Origin: Onthophagus taurus
Taxonomy: Eukaryota; Arthropoda; Insecta; Coleoptera; Scarabaeidae
Assembly: GCF_036711975.1 (NCBI RefSeq)
Contig: NC_091968.1
Coordinates: 10,044,001-10,108,000 of the forward strand
Length of the DNA: 64,000 nt
Direction of reading: 5' to 3'
The notes beneath the pieces were generated by a model. It was not told where the DNA came from. It saw nothing but the letters and a program-made list of their open reading frames with translations, and made no database searches. Below are positions 31,666 to 43,867 of the stretch, piece by piece (position 1 is the first letter of the stretch; the number at the start of each line of letters is the position of its first letter). Both the position numbers and the translations under genes were made by a program.

Positions 31666-31818
31666 CAGCGTTGCCAGGTCAAAATTTTAAAACTTACTAG
31701 ATTGAACTGAAAAAAATCACTAGATTGACAAAAATTTCACTAGATTTTGAATGTGAAGAATGAAGATTTAAAAATAAAATAATTAGAAGTTTGTTTATAT
31801 TTTGTATTTAAAAGTAAG

Positions 31819-32121
31819 TGTGCGCTCCAAAAATACGAGCCACAATAAGCGATTGTGAAGGTGCTGGATACTCAATGAATTAATTAAAAAAAAATGATTC
31901 TAAATAAATTGTTTCTTTAATTAGTAACAAAGGTCGAAATAATAATAAATAAAATAAAGAAAAGAAAATTACTTTAGAAAATGCGGAAAGAAAGCGTAAG
32001 AACAAAACGAGACGATGCGGCACACGCGCTGCGAAACGCTCGAGATCGTGGTGAGTGAGATAATGCCCCCTGGCGGGGGTGGCGTGTCATATTTGCGGAA
32101 ATAGCTTAAGCGGGGCGAACA
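31819..32121 (-). repeat. 3' LTR of BEL element 2
   Basis: 303 bp, near-identical to 37715-38016. On the minus strand a GGCGGGTGAT purine tract precedes it. Confidence 0.9.
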
Positions 32122-32311
32122 ATCACCCGCCAAAAAATAACGAAAAGTTTTTTTTTTTTTTTACAACAATAAGAAATTGAAAATTTACAAAATTAAATAT
32201 AGTATAATGACAAAATGAACGTGAAATTACAACGATGCAAAAGAGAATAGAACAGGATTGAATTAATTAAAAATGTTACAATAATAATTAGATAACAAAC
32301 AGTTGTTGGGT

Positions 32312-34690
32312 TTACATTTCTGAAGGTAGTGGGCAGATTTTCGTTACTGGGCGTTGTAGTTCCCCTTGAGCGGTGCGGACGGTCACAACCTGAACGACGC
32401 CATCTAAACCGGGATGTGTTTGAATAATACGTCCCAACTTCCAACACCAAGGAGGCTGTTGATCGTTTTTTATTAGTACAACGGTGTTTAGCGGTATATT
32501 AGCTGTTGGAGTAGTCCACTTGGCCCTTTGCTGCAATGTGTGTAAATATTCTAAGCTCCACCTCTTCCAAAAATGTTGCATCATCTTCTGGAGCAAAGCC
32601 CATCTAGACAAATGGCCATTTGGGACATTCTGTAAATCGAGATTCGGAATTTCATTAGATGCTGGTGATAATGTAAGGAAATGACCAGGAGTGAGGGGCT
32701 GAAGGTCATTTGGATCGGATCCAAGTGGACATAGTGGGCGAGAATTAAGGATAGATTCAATTTGAGTAATTAAAGTATAAAGTTCTTCAAATGTTAACAC
32801 CTGGTCTCCAATAACCCTCTTCAAATGGGTTTTTGCGGACTTGACACCAGCTTCACTCAGTCCATTAAAATTTGGTGCCGCGGGAGGGTTGAATAGCCAC
32901 TCTATACCCAACGTTTCACCCGCCATTTGAGCGTACTCGTTTAATTGGCGGTATGCTCCCACGAAATTAGTGCCTTGGTCTGAAAACAGTCGAATACATG
33001 TGCCTCGTCGAGCAACAAATCGGCGTAAAGCGGCTAAGAAAGCTTCGGCGGTTAAGTCAGAGACTAATTCTAGATGAATAGCCTTGGTTGCAGCACAAAC
33101 AAAGAGACATATATACGCTTTAAAGGTTTTTGCTCCTCGATGTCTTCTGGCAGTTACAAAGAATGGGCCAGCATAATCAACACCAGCCGTAGTAAAGGCC
33201 TTCATCTGCTGTATTCTAAAAGTAGGCAAATCAACCATAAATGAATTGATTGATTTGGGACGTGCTCGAAAACATTTTAAACATCTGGATATCACTCTAT
33301 AAATTACGGTGCGAGGTGACATAATCCAGAATTGATTTGCTATCAGCGTATGTAACGTTCTATAACCAGGGTGCAAATTTTCTTGATGTAAGTGTTGAAC
33401 AATTAATTCGCTCAGACGATTTTTACATGGTAACAATATCGGATGTTTCGCATCGTAGACCAGATCAGAGTGTCTCAAACGTCCACCCACTCTAATCAAA
33501 TTTCCCTCGCCAATGAATGGTGCCAATTTACGATATGGTTTTGCGGGTAAACTACCAGTGTGTAAGCTTCGAAGGACATCCGGAAAGTGTTCCAATTGAA
33601 CTTGACGTGCCAAAGTATGAAGTGCGGTCTGCTTCTCCAACATTGATATAGGTAGACGGCGATGTTGATTCAATTTTCGACAACCTGCAACGAATCTGAA
33701 CACATAAGCTACTACATTTTTAATCTTACTTAGAGATGAACAGCGTTCCATCAATGTAAGTAAAAAGTTGTCGGTTTTCGTCGTTGTATTAACAGCCACT
33801 ACATGTTTCTCTTCGGGTAATTTCTCGGCAAGGGTTGCGATTACTTGGGTAGGCCAGTCGGACGATGGACATGATAACCAGACTGGACCATTCCACCATA
33901 ACTGACATCCAACCATTTCCGCCGGAAGTATACCACGGGATCCAGGATCCGCTGGATTATCCAATGATGACACGTGACGCCAACACTCGCCAGGTATTAT
34001 ATTTTGAATGTGGCTGGTGCGGTTGGCGACAAATGTCTTCCAACGATGTGGAGATGACTTCAGCCAACCCAAAACTATTGTGGAGTCACACCATGCGAAC
34101 ACCTTAGGTTGAGAGATGCAGGATAGATTGGAGATGAAAAACTCAGCCAAATCAGATAACAGAACAGCACCACAGAGTTCCAAGCGAGGTAACGATGTGA
34201 TTTTAAGTGGTGCTACTCTAGACCTTGCACAGAGAAAATTGACTTTAATAGAATTATCTGGTAATATTAACCTGAGATACGCCACCGCACAGTATCCGAC
34301 CATAGAGGCATCGAAAAATAAATGAAGTTCTATGGATCTATCATCTGCCAATTGAACAGAACGAGGTATTCTTAATTGTGATAACTGTGGCAGCTGCTCT
34401 TTGTATTGGATCCAATAAATTTTGATTTTTTCAGACGGTGTATCATCCCAGTCACACTTTTCCAGCCATAATTGCTGAATTAAATATTTTGCGGCCAATA
34501 TGCATGGTGTTATGAATCCCAAAGGGTCGAAAATACGGGCAATGTTTGAAAGTATTGCCCTTTTTGTGCACGGGTCATTTCTTGGAAGTTGAGAACCCAA
34601 AGGTGTCGATCGAAGGGTCCCAGTGAAGGCCCAAGACCTTGATAAAACCATTCTCAGCGTGATCGAGAGACACTGGGGAAGTAACACCAT
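32312..34690 (-). pseudogene. BEL element 2 Pol, RNase H and integrase part
   Basis: Carries the region after RT (ILSNIARIFDPLGFITP), RNase H (LHLFFDASMVGYCAV, PRLELCGAVLL, WCDSTIVLGWL) and the integrase zinc domain (HLHQENLHPGYRTLH, CLKCFR). The integrase core has D in GVDYAGPF, D in LFSDQGTNFVG and E in GLSEAGVK. It ends KICPLPSEM. The first about 35 codons are out-of-frame sequence; the true frame is entered from the upstream ORF through a frameshift at about 34575-34600. Catalytic residues are kept, but the protein is split, so it is treated as inactive. Confidence 0.88.
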
Positions 34691-37391
34691 CGGGACAGAC
34701 TCGCTTCATTAGTTTAGGACAATTGCTAGCCCACTTGGATAGTTCAAAACCACCCAATGAAAGTAATTTAATAATTTGTTCTTGTAGATGCAGCGCGTCG
34801 CGAACTGAAAAACTCCCGGTAACAACATCGTCTACGTACATATCGTTTATTAACACCTGAGAAGCCTCTGGAAATTCTGCCGCATAGAGCTTAGCTAGTT
34901 CCTTAATTGTGCGCAATGCCAAATACGGGGCAGAAGAAACACCATAAGTGACGGTATTGAGTTGACACTCACAAAGCTCATTTGTGTGATAGTTTCTCCA
35001 AAGGATACGTTGGAAATCTCGCTGATGGGAAATGAGTAAAATTTGACGATACATTTGCTTAATGTCGCAAATGAAGACGATTGGAAAGTAACGAAATTTG
35101 ATAAGTATAGAGCATAAATTGTTTTGTAATTTTGATCCAGTCAATAAAATATCGTTTAACGATAAGCCTGACTTAGTTTTGGCGGAGGCATCGAAAACAA
35201 CTCGGAGTTTTAAGGAATTGGGATTTAGGACGTAGTGGTGAGGGAAATAATAGGCGTTTTCATTGCGATAATCATCACTACATACTGGAGACATGTGGCC
35301 TTTAGCTAAATAATCTTCCATAAATATTTTGTATTTTTGAAAAATCTCCGAATCTTTGATTAATTTTCTCTCGAGATATAAATATCGACGATGCGCTTGC
35401 GTATAAGATTCACCTAGCTTGGGAGTAGGTGTACGAAATGGAAGTGAGACTATAAATCTTCCTTCAGAGGTGCGATTATAGGTAGATTGGAAATGTGCGT
35501 TACATTGACGATCTTCAGGATCTTCAGGAACGATCTCGCTCATTTGTTCCAGCTCCCAAAACTTGCGAAGGCATGAATCAAGTGATGGTTCAACCAATAA
35601 TGAAATGTTGGACTCTGGAAACGACGAATCAGCAGATCTTCCCGTCAATAACCATCCAAAAATAGAACCCAGGGCAGCCGGTTCATCCATGCCCCCAACA
35701 CGACGATCACCAGTAAGAATATATGGCACCAGTTCAGCACCCAATAGTATGTCGATTGGCCCAGGAGATGATTGAGTTTTAGATATATTAAGATCTTGCA
35801 AATGCGGATACGCAGAAACATCAATGGAGATACTGGGATGTTGTGAACAGATACGTTGACTGATTACAGCGGTGAAGTGTAACGTAGGTTGAAAGACATT
35901 GCACGGCTTGATATAGCATTCAACAGAGCCGTTGTTACAATTGGATGACATATTATTCAAACCCTCAATCGGTACAGAATGAATCGAGCGGACCAGTTGC
36001 AATCGCTTTTGAAGGTTTTCACTGATGAAATTGATCATACTGCAAGTGTCGATTAGAGCTCTGACTTTATGGTATTTTCCAAATCGATCCCGAACATCCA
36101 ATTCTGCGACCGGAAGTAAAATAGTAGCGACGGTATTGGTAGCAGAAGCGACAGTATGAGGTTGGGTTGACGTACCAGTTGAATTTGGATTTGGTGAAGA
36201 TTTGTCCAGCGGAGTTAAATTTAAATGTAAAAGCGTATGGTGTCGCTTATTGCAAATTCTACAAGTTTTATTTGAGTTGCATTTACTTGTATGATGACGG
36301 TATCCTAAGCAATTCTTGCAGAACTTATTGTCAGAAATGATATTAAACCGCTGTGAAGGAGACTTTTCGAGAAATTTATCGCACTGATAAAGGTTATGGT
36401 TCATTTTACATAAAATACAGCTTAGTTTTTGTTTTATTTCAGTAGCAAAAGTTGACGTGGACTTTAACGACGGCTTAGGTCCCTTGACTGACGATGTTAA
36501 TTTAACTGAATCTAAGGCCTTTGATTGATTCTCCAAAAAACTTATTAATTGGATATAAGTTAGGATTTCGAATTCACTATGTTCTGTTTCGAATTTTGTC
36601 TTAATTGACGTGTCTAATTTTTGCAACAAAAGATTAAATAATAAAAAATCCCAATCATCAACAGGAAAGCCCAGCGTTCTTAACCCTTCAACGTTCTCGG
36701 AAAAGGTGTCTATCAACATCCGATAGGCCCTAGCGGAACCTTCAGTTGATTGCTTGATTGTAACGCTTTGAATTTCATTATAATATAGAGTCGCCAGATG
36801 TCGTTTATTTTGATATCTAGTTTTTAAAGTTTTGAAGGCGATCGAATAATTTGCCTCCGTCATCGGCAAACCCTTTACAAGATGTAAAGCTTCTCCGGAA
36901 AGCGATGTTAAAAGATATTGGTACTTCGCTACCTCTGATAATGACTGATTTTCATGTACTAAAGATCGGTACAGATCGTAAAAGCTTGGCCAGCTCTTTT
37001 AATCGCCTGAGAATACTGGGAGCGAAATGTTATTCAATTTAGGAGAATTAATAGGTATAGGATGATCTTTTGGTTTGGAAGTTTCAGAGGAAATTCTATA
37101 ATTGACGGCTTTTATCGTAAAGTAAGATTCATCAGCTTGTTTACGTATAGCATCATGGGTATCAAAATCCGCCTCATCTATAAGCCCAATAACCTGATTG
37201 TGCACCGTTTTGAATTCTTTATATGTGTCTTCAGAGTCATTAGCACGGGCAATGAAAATTAATTTTAAATCATTACTGTCAGATACAGTATGAGCAGCAT
37301 CAGCCGTTTCAATTAAACGGTTAAGGCAACCGTTACGGCGTAAGATTAATTTTGAAAGTTTGTGATCAGCCATATTGACAATCTTCATCAA
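34575..37391 (-). pseudogene. BEL element 2 Gag-protease-RT part
   Basis: Begins near 37391 with the Gag leader (KLSKLILRRNGCLNRLIETA, ISLPVFSGD) and hits an in-frame TAA at 36996-36998, after which the same frame continues (SWPSFYDLYRSLVHENQ). Zinc knuckles follow (CILCKMNHNLYQC, CKNCLGYRHHTSKC, CRICNKRHHTLLH), then the protease (ALIDTCSMINFI, where DTCS replaces the more usual DxGS). RT has VVFDASAKTKSGLS, DIKQMYRQI and MYVDDVVTG (YVDD near 34825-34836). Frameshift near 34575. One stop, one frameshift and the odd protease motif all point to a dead copy. Confidence 0.88.
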
Positions 37392-37691
37392 TTTAAGAAA
37401 TGATCGACAGAAAAAAAAATAAAGAGCGAAAAATAATATAATGCAATGTTATATCTTCTCTTCAAAGATAGAAAAAAAATAATAAACGAAATAATTAATA
37501 TAATTTTATTTGTATATTTTTTTGTTCAGATTGACTTGAATTGCGATTTCAACAAACACCAGATGTGGAGCGATGCGAATCGAAAAAGAAGTAAGAGCAC
37601 GTGGTGTTGCGGGTAGGCGCAAATATATGATTGCAATTACTAAAATAAATTAAATAAAGGTATGCAAAGAACAATCGAAATGACACCAAGT

Positions 37692-37709
37692 ATCCGGCTC
37701 GAAGGATCA
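37692..37709 (-). promoter_or_regulatory. Primer binding site of BEL element 2, tRNA-Tyr type
   Basis: The plus strand ATCCGGCTCGAAGGATCA differs from the tRNA-Tyr 3' end by one base (T for C in the terminal CCA). Confidence 0.7.
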
Positions 37710-37714
37710 AAAAA

Positions 37715-38016
37715 TGTGCGCTCCAAAAATACGAGCCACAATAAGCGATTGTGAAGGTGCTGGATACTCAATGATTAATTAAAAAAAAATGATTCTAAAT
37801 AAATTGTTTCTTTAATTAGTAACAAAGGTCGAAATAATAATAAATAAAATAAAGAAAAGAAAATTACCTTAGAAAATGCGGAAAGAAAGCATAAGAACAA
37901 AACGAGACGATGCGGCACACGCGCTGCGGAACGCTCGAGATCGTGGTGAGTGAGATAATGCCCCCTGGCAGGGGTGGCATGTCATATTTGCGGAAATAGC
38001 TTAAGCGGAGCGAACA
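37715..38016 (-). repeat. 5' LTR of BEL element 2
   Basis: 302 bp partner of 31819-32121, followed by the GTAAG target duplication. Confidence 0.9.
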
Positions 38017-38225
38017 GTAAGTATGTATTGAAATTGTTACAAAAATTAAAACAAAAATATAATATACAAAAATATAAAAAAATATACCTCCAATATTTAA
38101 AAACAATAAAAAATAAAAATAACAGAAGATTATTCATATTTAAGGTTGATTAAAAAATAAACAAAAAAACTAGGTGATAATTTAGTCATACATATTATTA
38201 TTATGTTTTTTTATTAATTCATCCA

Positions 38226-40292
38226 TTATAGCAAAATCGTAACAATTTTTTCGGATATTAAAGTTTTAGAATGAAGAAGTCCTGCCAAAGTATTTGTGCT
38301 TAATCTGTTTCTTTGTTTTATTTTATTAATATTAATTGAACTAAAAACCCTTTCAACACAAGCACTGCTATGGGGAAGAACAAATAAAATACTGACCAAC
38401 TGTGAAAGTTGTGGGTATAACAAAGTGCCGTCGCCTTTTTTGAGGTTGCTAACTTCTTTCCAAAAATCTAACTCGTCCAATCCAAAATTAATTGAAGAAT
38501 ATTTTAATGATCGAAATTCTCGATCTACATCATTTTGATGTATTGCTAGATTCGAAAAATTAGCAAGTAATGGACCAAGACTATCAACTTCTGCAATGGA
38601 TGAAGGGTTTAAAACATTTAATGCTTTCAAAATTATTGCTTCTCGTGAGTTGAACGGGAATCGCTTGAAAATTTGATGGGCTGCTTCAGTGTAAAAATGT
38701 AGACATTTTAAACGAAAAGAATGTTTTACACTATCTGGTAGGCTAACATTTGCTAACGCTACTGCGACTTTCGGACCCATGTACAAGTGTAGTTTGTATT
38801 GTAGTTTGCTTAAATCAGTATTTTTTAAATACTCTGGTTTTATGTAATAACTTAACAATAATTTAAAACATTGTTCCATTCTTGGATAGAGTATGTGAAT
38901 CTTAGGCGCTTCAGCTTGAAATTCTAAATTTAAATCATTAAACGTAGGTAATACAAATTCTAAGAATTCTAAGTACAATTTATTAACAGGATTTTTAAGA
39001 TGTTCATATATTTCGAATGCACCAGAAACAGAATCAGAACATTCAGCTTGAAAATAAAGTTTTAGCGATTCAAATTGTTCTAAAACCCTTTGTACTACTG
39101 TATTTAAAGACAACCATCGAGTCTGGGAAGGGTGTAATATTTTGTGAGGTTTAACATTCAAAAATAATTGAAATTATTGAAATTCAGTTCTGCGTTTAAA
39201 ACTGTATTGCATGTAAGTGTATACACTTCTTAGTAATTTTTCAACATCATCGGGCAATGTTTGGTTAGATGAACATAGCGCCAGCGAATGGCAAACACAT
39301 TTCATTACAAATAAATGTGGAACATCTTTTAACAGTAATGTTTTTAAAGAATTTATATTTCCCATCATTGTGTTGGCACCATCCGCAGCAAAACCAACTA
39401 AATTTTGTTTATATGGCACATTATATTTGTTGAAAAAATTCGTAATTGAGTTATAAAGATTTTGAGCAGTAGCATCTCCTACCGGAATTAAAGCTAAAAA
39501 TTCGTCTTTTATTTTCAAATTCTCATTGTAACGAATAACAATAGTTAAATGTTTAACAGCCCAGCTATCAGTAGACTCATCCACTAGCATCGAAAATTTT
39601 TTCATCTTCAACTTTTCAACTAATATTTCGAAGTTGGTTTTTCCAATTACATTATTGATCAAAGCTGTGCATTTTGTTCTGCCACAAGACAATTTCCGAA
39701 TATATTCTATTCCGGAGAGAATTATAGATTTGACCAATTCTGTTAAATGATCAGATGTGTTAATTGATATATTATGTTCTGCTATGAAAGCAGCAATTCT
39801 AATTTCATTTTGTTTTAGAATTTTACCAGCAGTAGTAGTGAATTGAAAAGATTGTTTTGTTAAAGTAGGTTGATTTTTTACAGATGCAGCTGCTTGTTTA
39901 TGTTTATTTGAATCATTATATTTTTTAATAGCACCTAAACCACCTAAATAATCACTAGAACAAATCTTACATCTAAAATAATTGTTACCACGCTCGCTTC
40001 TTTCTATCCAATATTTAAAATTGTCCAGCTGTTCCCATTCGGGCTTATATTTTTGAATGTAGAACCGTCGTTTTTTCGAAATATGTGTATCTTCAGCATC
40101 GGTAAATGAAGTATTGGAAGACTCTAGATATTCAACGTCTAGATTTTGATTTCTTGTACTTGGCTCTGGACAAGATTCTCCTCTATTGGAAGATGTATCT
40201 TCTGAAGATGGACCAGCAACCACATTTTCGACACTTGTACGTGGTCCAAGAGACTCTGGTGATTTTCTTTTCGAAATTAAAAATCTTTTCAT
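38226..40292 (-). pseudogene. hAT transposase with a single in-frame stop
   Basis: Reads from MKRFLISKRKSPESLGPR through a Ser-rich leader and a BED-like zinc finger (FRCKICSSDYLGGLG...NKHKQA). The DUF4371-type core has MLVDESTDS, VGFAADGANTMMGN and MKCVCHSLAL, with PSQTRWLSL after the break. The C-terminal hAT dimerisation region is LPHSSACVERVFSSININKI then KQRNRLSTNTLAGLL, and it ends at 38226. One TAA at 39174-39176 splits an otherwise open frame of about 688 codons. A one-base reversal would reopen it, so inactivation is recent or due to a sequence error. Confidence 0.88.
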
Positions 40293-40552
40293 CCTGATTA
40301 GAATGAAAAGTAATTTATAAAATAGAACGGTAGATTTAATTTAATTAATTTTAGATTTTATTAACGAATAAATAATAAAAATGTATTAGTACTTTTATTT
40401 TGAGTTATCTTCCTATCAGATATTCAGATAGGATATAATACACGTATTATGGTCGAATAATTTTTTTAACACTGCTGTCAAGAAAATACAATTCTGCCCT
40501 GGTAACTTAAATTAAAGGTATCACAATTACCATGACAATTATTACTTCTACT
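40293..40552. other. hAT 5' untranslated region up to the LINE insertion
   Basis: Non-coding, AT-rich, between the hAT start codon and the LINE 3' end. Confidence 0.5.
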
Positions 40553-40772
40553 TATAATAATAATAATATAATATAATAATAAACCTTTATTGGCGACGTC
40601 ATACAATAGTATTTGCGCAAGTCAGAAAAGCGTATAATACATAACAAACAAAATAATAAAAAATACCTGTAACATTACCGCTAGTCAATTAACAACATTA
40701 AGAACATCTTAAAACTACATCTACAATAAACGACGGCACAAATCCGGACGAGTAAGGCATGCGAGATAAGGC

Positions 40773-43639
40773 CTATACTAGGTCATCAAAAGTGCTCAGA
40801 CAGTACTCTTCCACACTGTAGAATGCTCTCGCTAACAAGTAATTTCTGATCTTTGATTTAAAATTATTAATATCAAGTAATTTAATGGGATTAGGCAACA
40901 AATTAAAAAATTTAATTCCATAATAATTAGTGCCATCCCTAGCTCTTTCAGTGCGAGTATAATCAATCATGAGATTATCATGGTGTCTGGTTCCATAATG
41001 ATGGACCTCATCATGTCTTTTGAAATTCTGAAGATTTTTTTTAATGTAAAGGAGACAGTTAAATATATAAATACAAGGTAGAGTTAAGATTTTTAACTCT
41101 ACAAATTTAGCTCTACAACACTCAGCGAATTTTAAATTCGAAATCACTCTGATACATCGTCTCTGAGCGCTAAACACCCGAGCAGCATGTGCAGAATGAC
41201 CCCAAGCGAGAATGGCATATGATAAGTGAGCATGAAAATAACCATAGTATGCTGTCATAACTGTATTTACTGGAACGATATTAATTAAATTTCTAATACA
41301 GTAAATAATTTTGTTTAATTTACTAGTTGTTCGTATTGCATGCTCTTCCCATGTAAGTTTACGATCTAAATGAACTCCTAGATATTTGACAGTAAGGTTA
41401 TCAACATTATCACCTAGTGCGCGCAAAGAGAAGAGTAACCGCTGAGTCTTAAATTCATTTACGCTAAGCTGACTAGCTGAAAACCAGTCAAAAATGCAAC
41501 CCTGAGATCCAACCACCTCACTAAAAAGATCCGGCAAATTATCACTTATATTCACAGTGGTTGTGTCATCACCAAATAATATAATGTTACTTGACTCAGG
41601 AACGTTATCAGCTAAGTCATTAATAAATAATAAAAAAAGTATGGGGCCCAGCACAGACCCTTGAGGTACTCCATACTTAATAGATAATTTTGAAGATAGT
41701 CTATTTTTATAAATTACTTGTTGCAATCGATTTAATAAATAAGCTTTAAGCTAGTAGCAGAACCAGTATCAAAGCCAAAATTTTGTAATTTAATTAACAA
41801 TTGGTTATGAGATACGCAATCAAATGCTTTCGTAAGATCGTAAAAGGATGCCTGTGCATAATGTTTGTTTTCAAAACATTCGTTAACATATGAAACTAAT
41901 TTGCAAATTGCTGACGTAGTTGATTTATTTTTCCTAAAACCAAACTGTGACTCGTTTAGGAGGTTATTGGATTTAAGATACGCAATTAACTGGTTATATA
42001 AAACTATTTCGAAAATTTTACCCAAAGCAGGTGTAATTGAGATTGGTCTGTAATTTGAGACCTCATTAATTGACCCCCTTTTGAAAACAGGTACCACTTT
42101 ACTTATTTTTACGCAATCAGGGAAAATATAAACAGCAATACATTGATTAATCAGCTTAGCTAAGGGAATAATAATTAAGTTTTGAATAACTTTTATGATG
42201 TTCGGATTCAAACCATAAATATCTTTACTGGAAGTATTCTTAAGCGTAGAAATGACATTTCTCATGTCGTTAAACGATATTTCATGAAAATTGAACTGTC
42301 CCGAAAAAAAATTAACATTATCCGAACCTTTACTTTGATGTAGTGGAATATCAGAAAGTAGTTCTTCCGCAATATTGCAGAAGTAACTGTTGAAGTCATC
42401 CGCATTACATTCATTCACGCTATCAATAGCTCGCCTAGGGTTGTTGTTTTTGATAACATTCCACACAGCCCTCTGGGTATTTTTAGAATTAGAAATGTAT
42501 CTACTATTTGTTACTTTTTTATTTTTAAGTATAATTCTACGATAGTGCCTTCTACAAGTCTTTACACAGTCCCAAGGAATAAACTCTGGAAAGGATTTGT
42601 TAAGATCAGAAACCAAATTGAGCAGATCTCTAGCTAGTTTAACTTCGTTATTAAACCAGGATACATGATTAGTGTCGATGTCTTTACTATCGACAATTTT
42701 AGTTTTTAATTGAAAGCAAGAATTTAGAGCATCAGATAATAATTCAACAAATACTTTGAATTTAGTATTTACGTCAATATTCGATTGATTAATAAAGGAA
42801 AAATCAATTTTCTCAACAAAATTATAAAATTTTAGAAGGCCGTAGCGAGTAATTGGTCGATAACTAATTTTAGATTTAGATTTAGAGTAGCAATTAGCAA
42901 TGTTACACTCGAAAGAGATCGCCGAGTGATCCGACAAACATGGGTTCACCACCTTTACATTCCAAAGATTGGTATCAAGGTTAGTAAATACATTATCAAG
43001 GTAAGCGTTTAATCTGGAAGCTTCTTTCGTAGCTATGCTCAATCCGAATGATGAAAAAAGATCCCGCAATAGCCAAGACTCTTTAGAGTTTGATTCAAAA
43101 TGAACATTAAAGTCCCCAGACACCACAACACCTCTATCAAATGATAACCTCCCTAAAAGTTCTGATAATTTTGATAAATAAAGATGAAAATCTCCGTTAG
43201 GAGAGCGATAGACTGTCACGAGCTAAACACCGTTAACAAGCAAGCCTACAGCTTCAAAATCAATTTCCTTGGAAAAATACATTAAATCAAACGAAAATTG
43301 TTTAGGGGATATAGTTGTATAATTACTGTAAATGGCCACACCCCCATTCTTATGAACATGGCGACAAAAATTTGATGTATTAGCAAACCCATCTATTTTC
43401 AAAGAATTTATCTCATCATCTGACAACCAATGTTCATTAAAACACAGAATATCAAAATTATTATCTTTGGCAAAAATTTCAAGCTGCAAGCTTTTGCCAT
43501 TAAGACCCTGTATATTATAGTGTAAAATTTTAATTGTCTTTGACACGTCATCGTCGTCCGGATTAACAAACTTAACACTAATGTCATTATCATATACGCC
43601 ATAAACTAGTTTACTGTTACAATTGGATTTAGGTAGCAA
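40773..43639 (-). pseudogene. LINE ORF2: APE endonuclease and reverse transcriptase
   Basis: The endonuclease reads ILHYNIQGLNGK, CFNEHWLSDDE, GGVAIYSNY, then past an in-frame TAG at 43220-43222 VYRSPNGDF, VVVSGDFNVHF, LDNVFTN and LSDHSAISFE. RT reads KISKVVPVFKRGS, NYRPISITPALGKIFE, QFGFRKNKSTTSAI and YDLTKAFDCVSH. After a frameshift near 41730 it gives YGVPQGSVLGPILFLLFIND and an active site of IILFGDDTTTVN (FGDD where YADD is usual, near 41570). The C-terminus has YLGVHLDRKLTWEEH and YGTRHHDNL. It starts 34 bases inside the end of ORF1. One stop and one frameshift. Confidence 0.85.
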
Positions 43640-43867
43640 AAATTCTGATCAGAACAATCTATATTAATTAAATTAGGATGCAGATTTCGAGAAGCGCTGG
43701 ATATATTTAAGATAAGTTTACCTAGGTACATATACAATTTATTTTTACCACGGCCATTCATATGTAGTCCATGTTTAGTTTTATCTCGTGGTCCTAATAG
43801 TGAATTTGTCTCCAAAAAATGACAACGGCTTCTTATATTAACATTTACACTGAGGAATTGATATATC

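Larger units (their letters stand above)
31814..38021 (-). mobile_element. BEL/Pao LTR retrotransposon 2, full length, older
   Basis: LTRs at 31819-32121 (303 bp) and 37715-38016 (302 bp) differ at about seven positions including one indel. Both read TGTGCGCTCC...GCGAACA and are flanked by the 5-bp duplication GTAAG (31814-31818, 38017-38021). It is inserted into the 3' part of the hAT element. The primer site next to the right LTR (37692-37709) matches tRNA-Tyr with one mismatch. The coding region has one stop and one frameshift. Confidence 0.92.
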
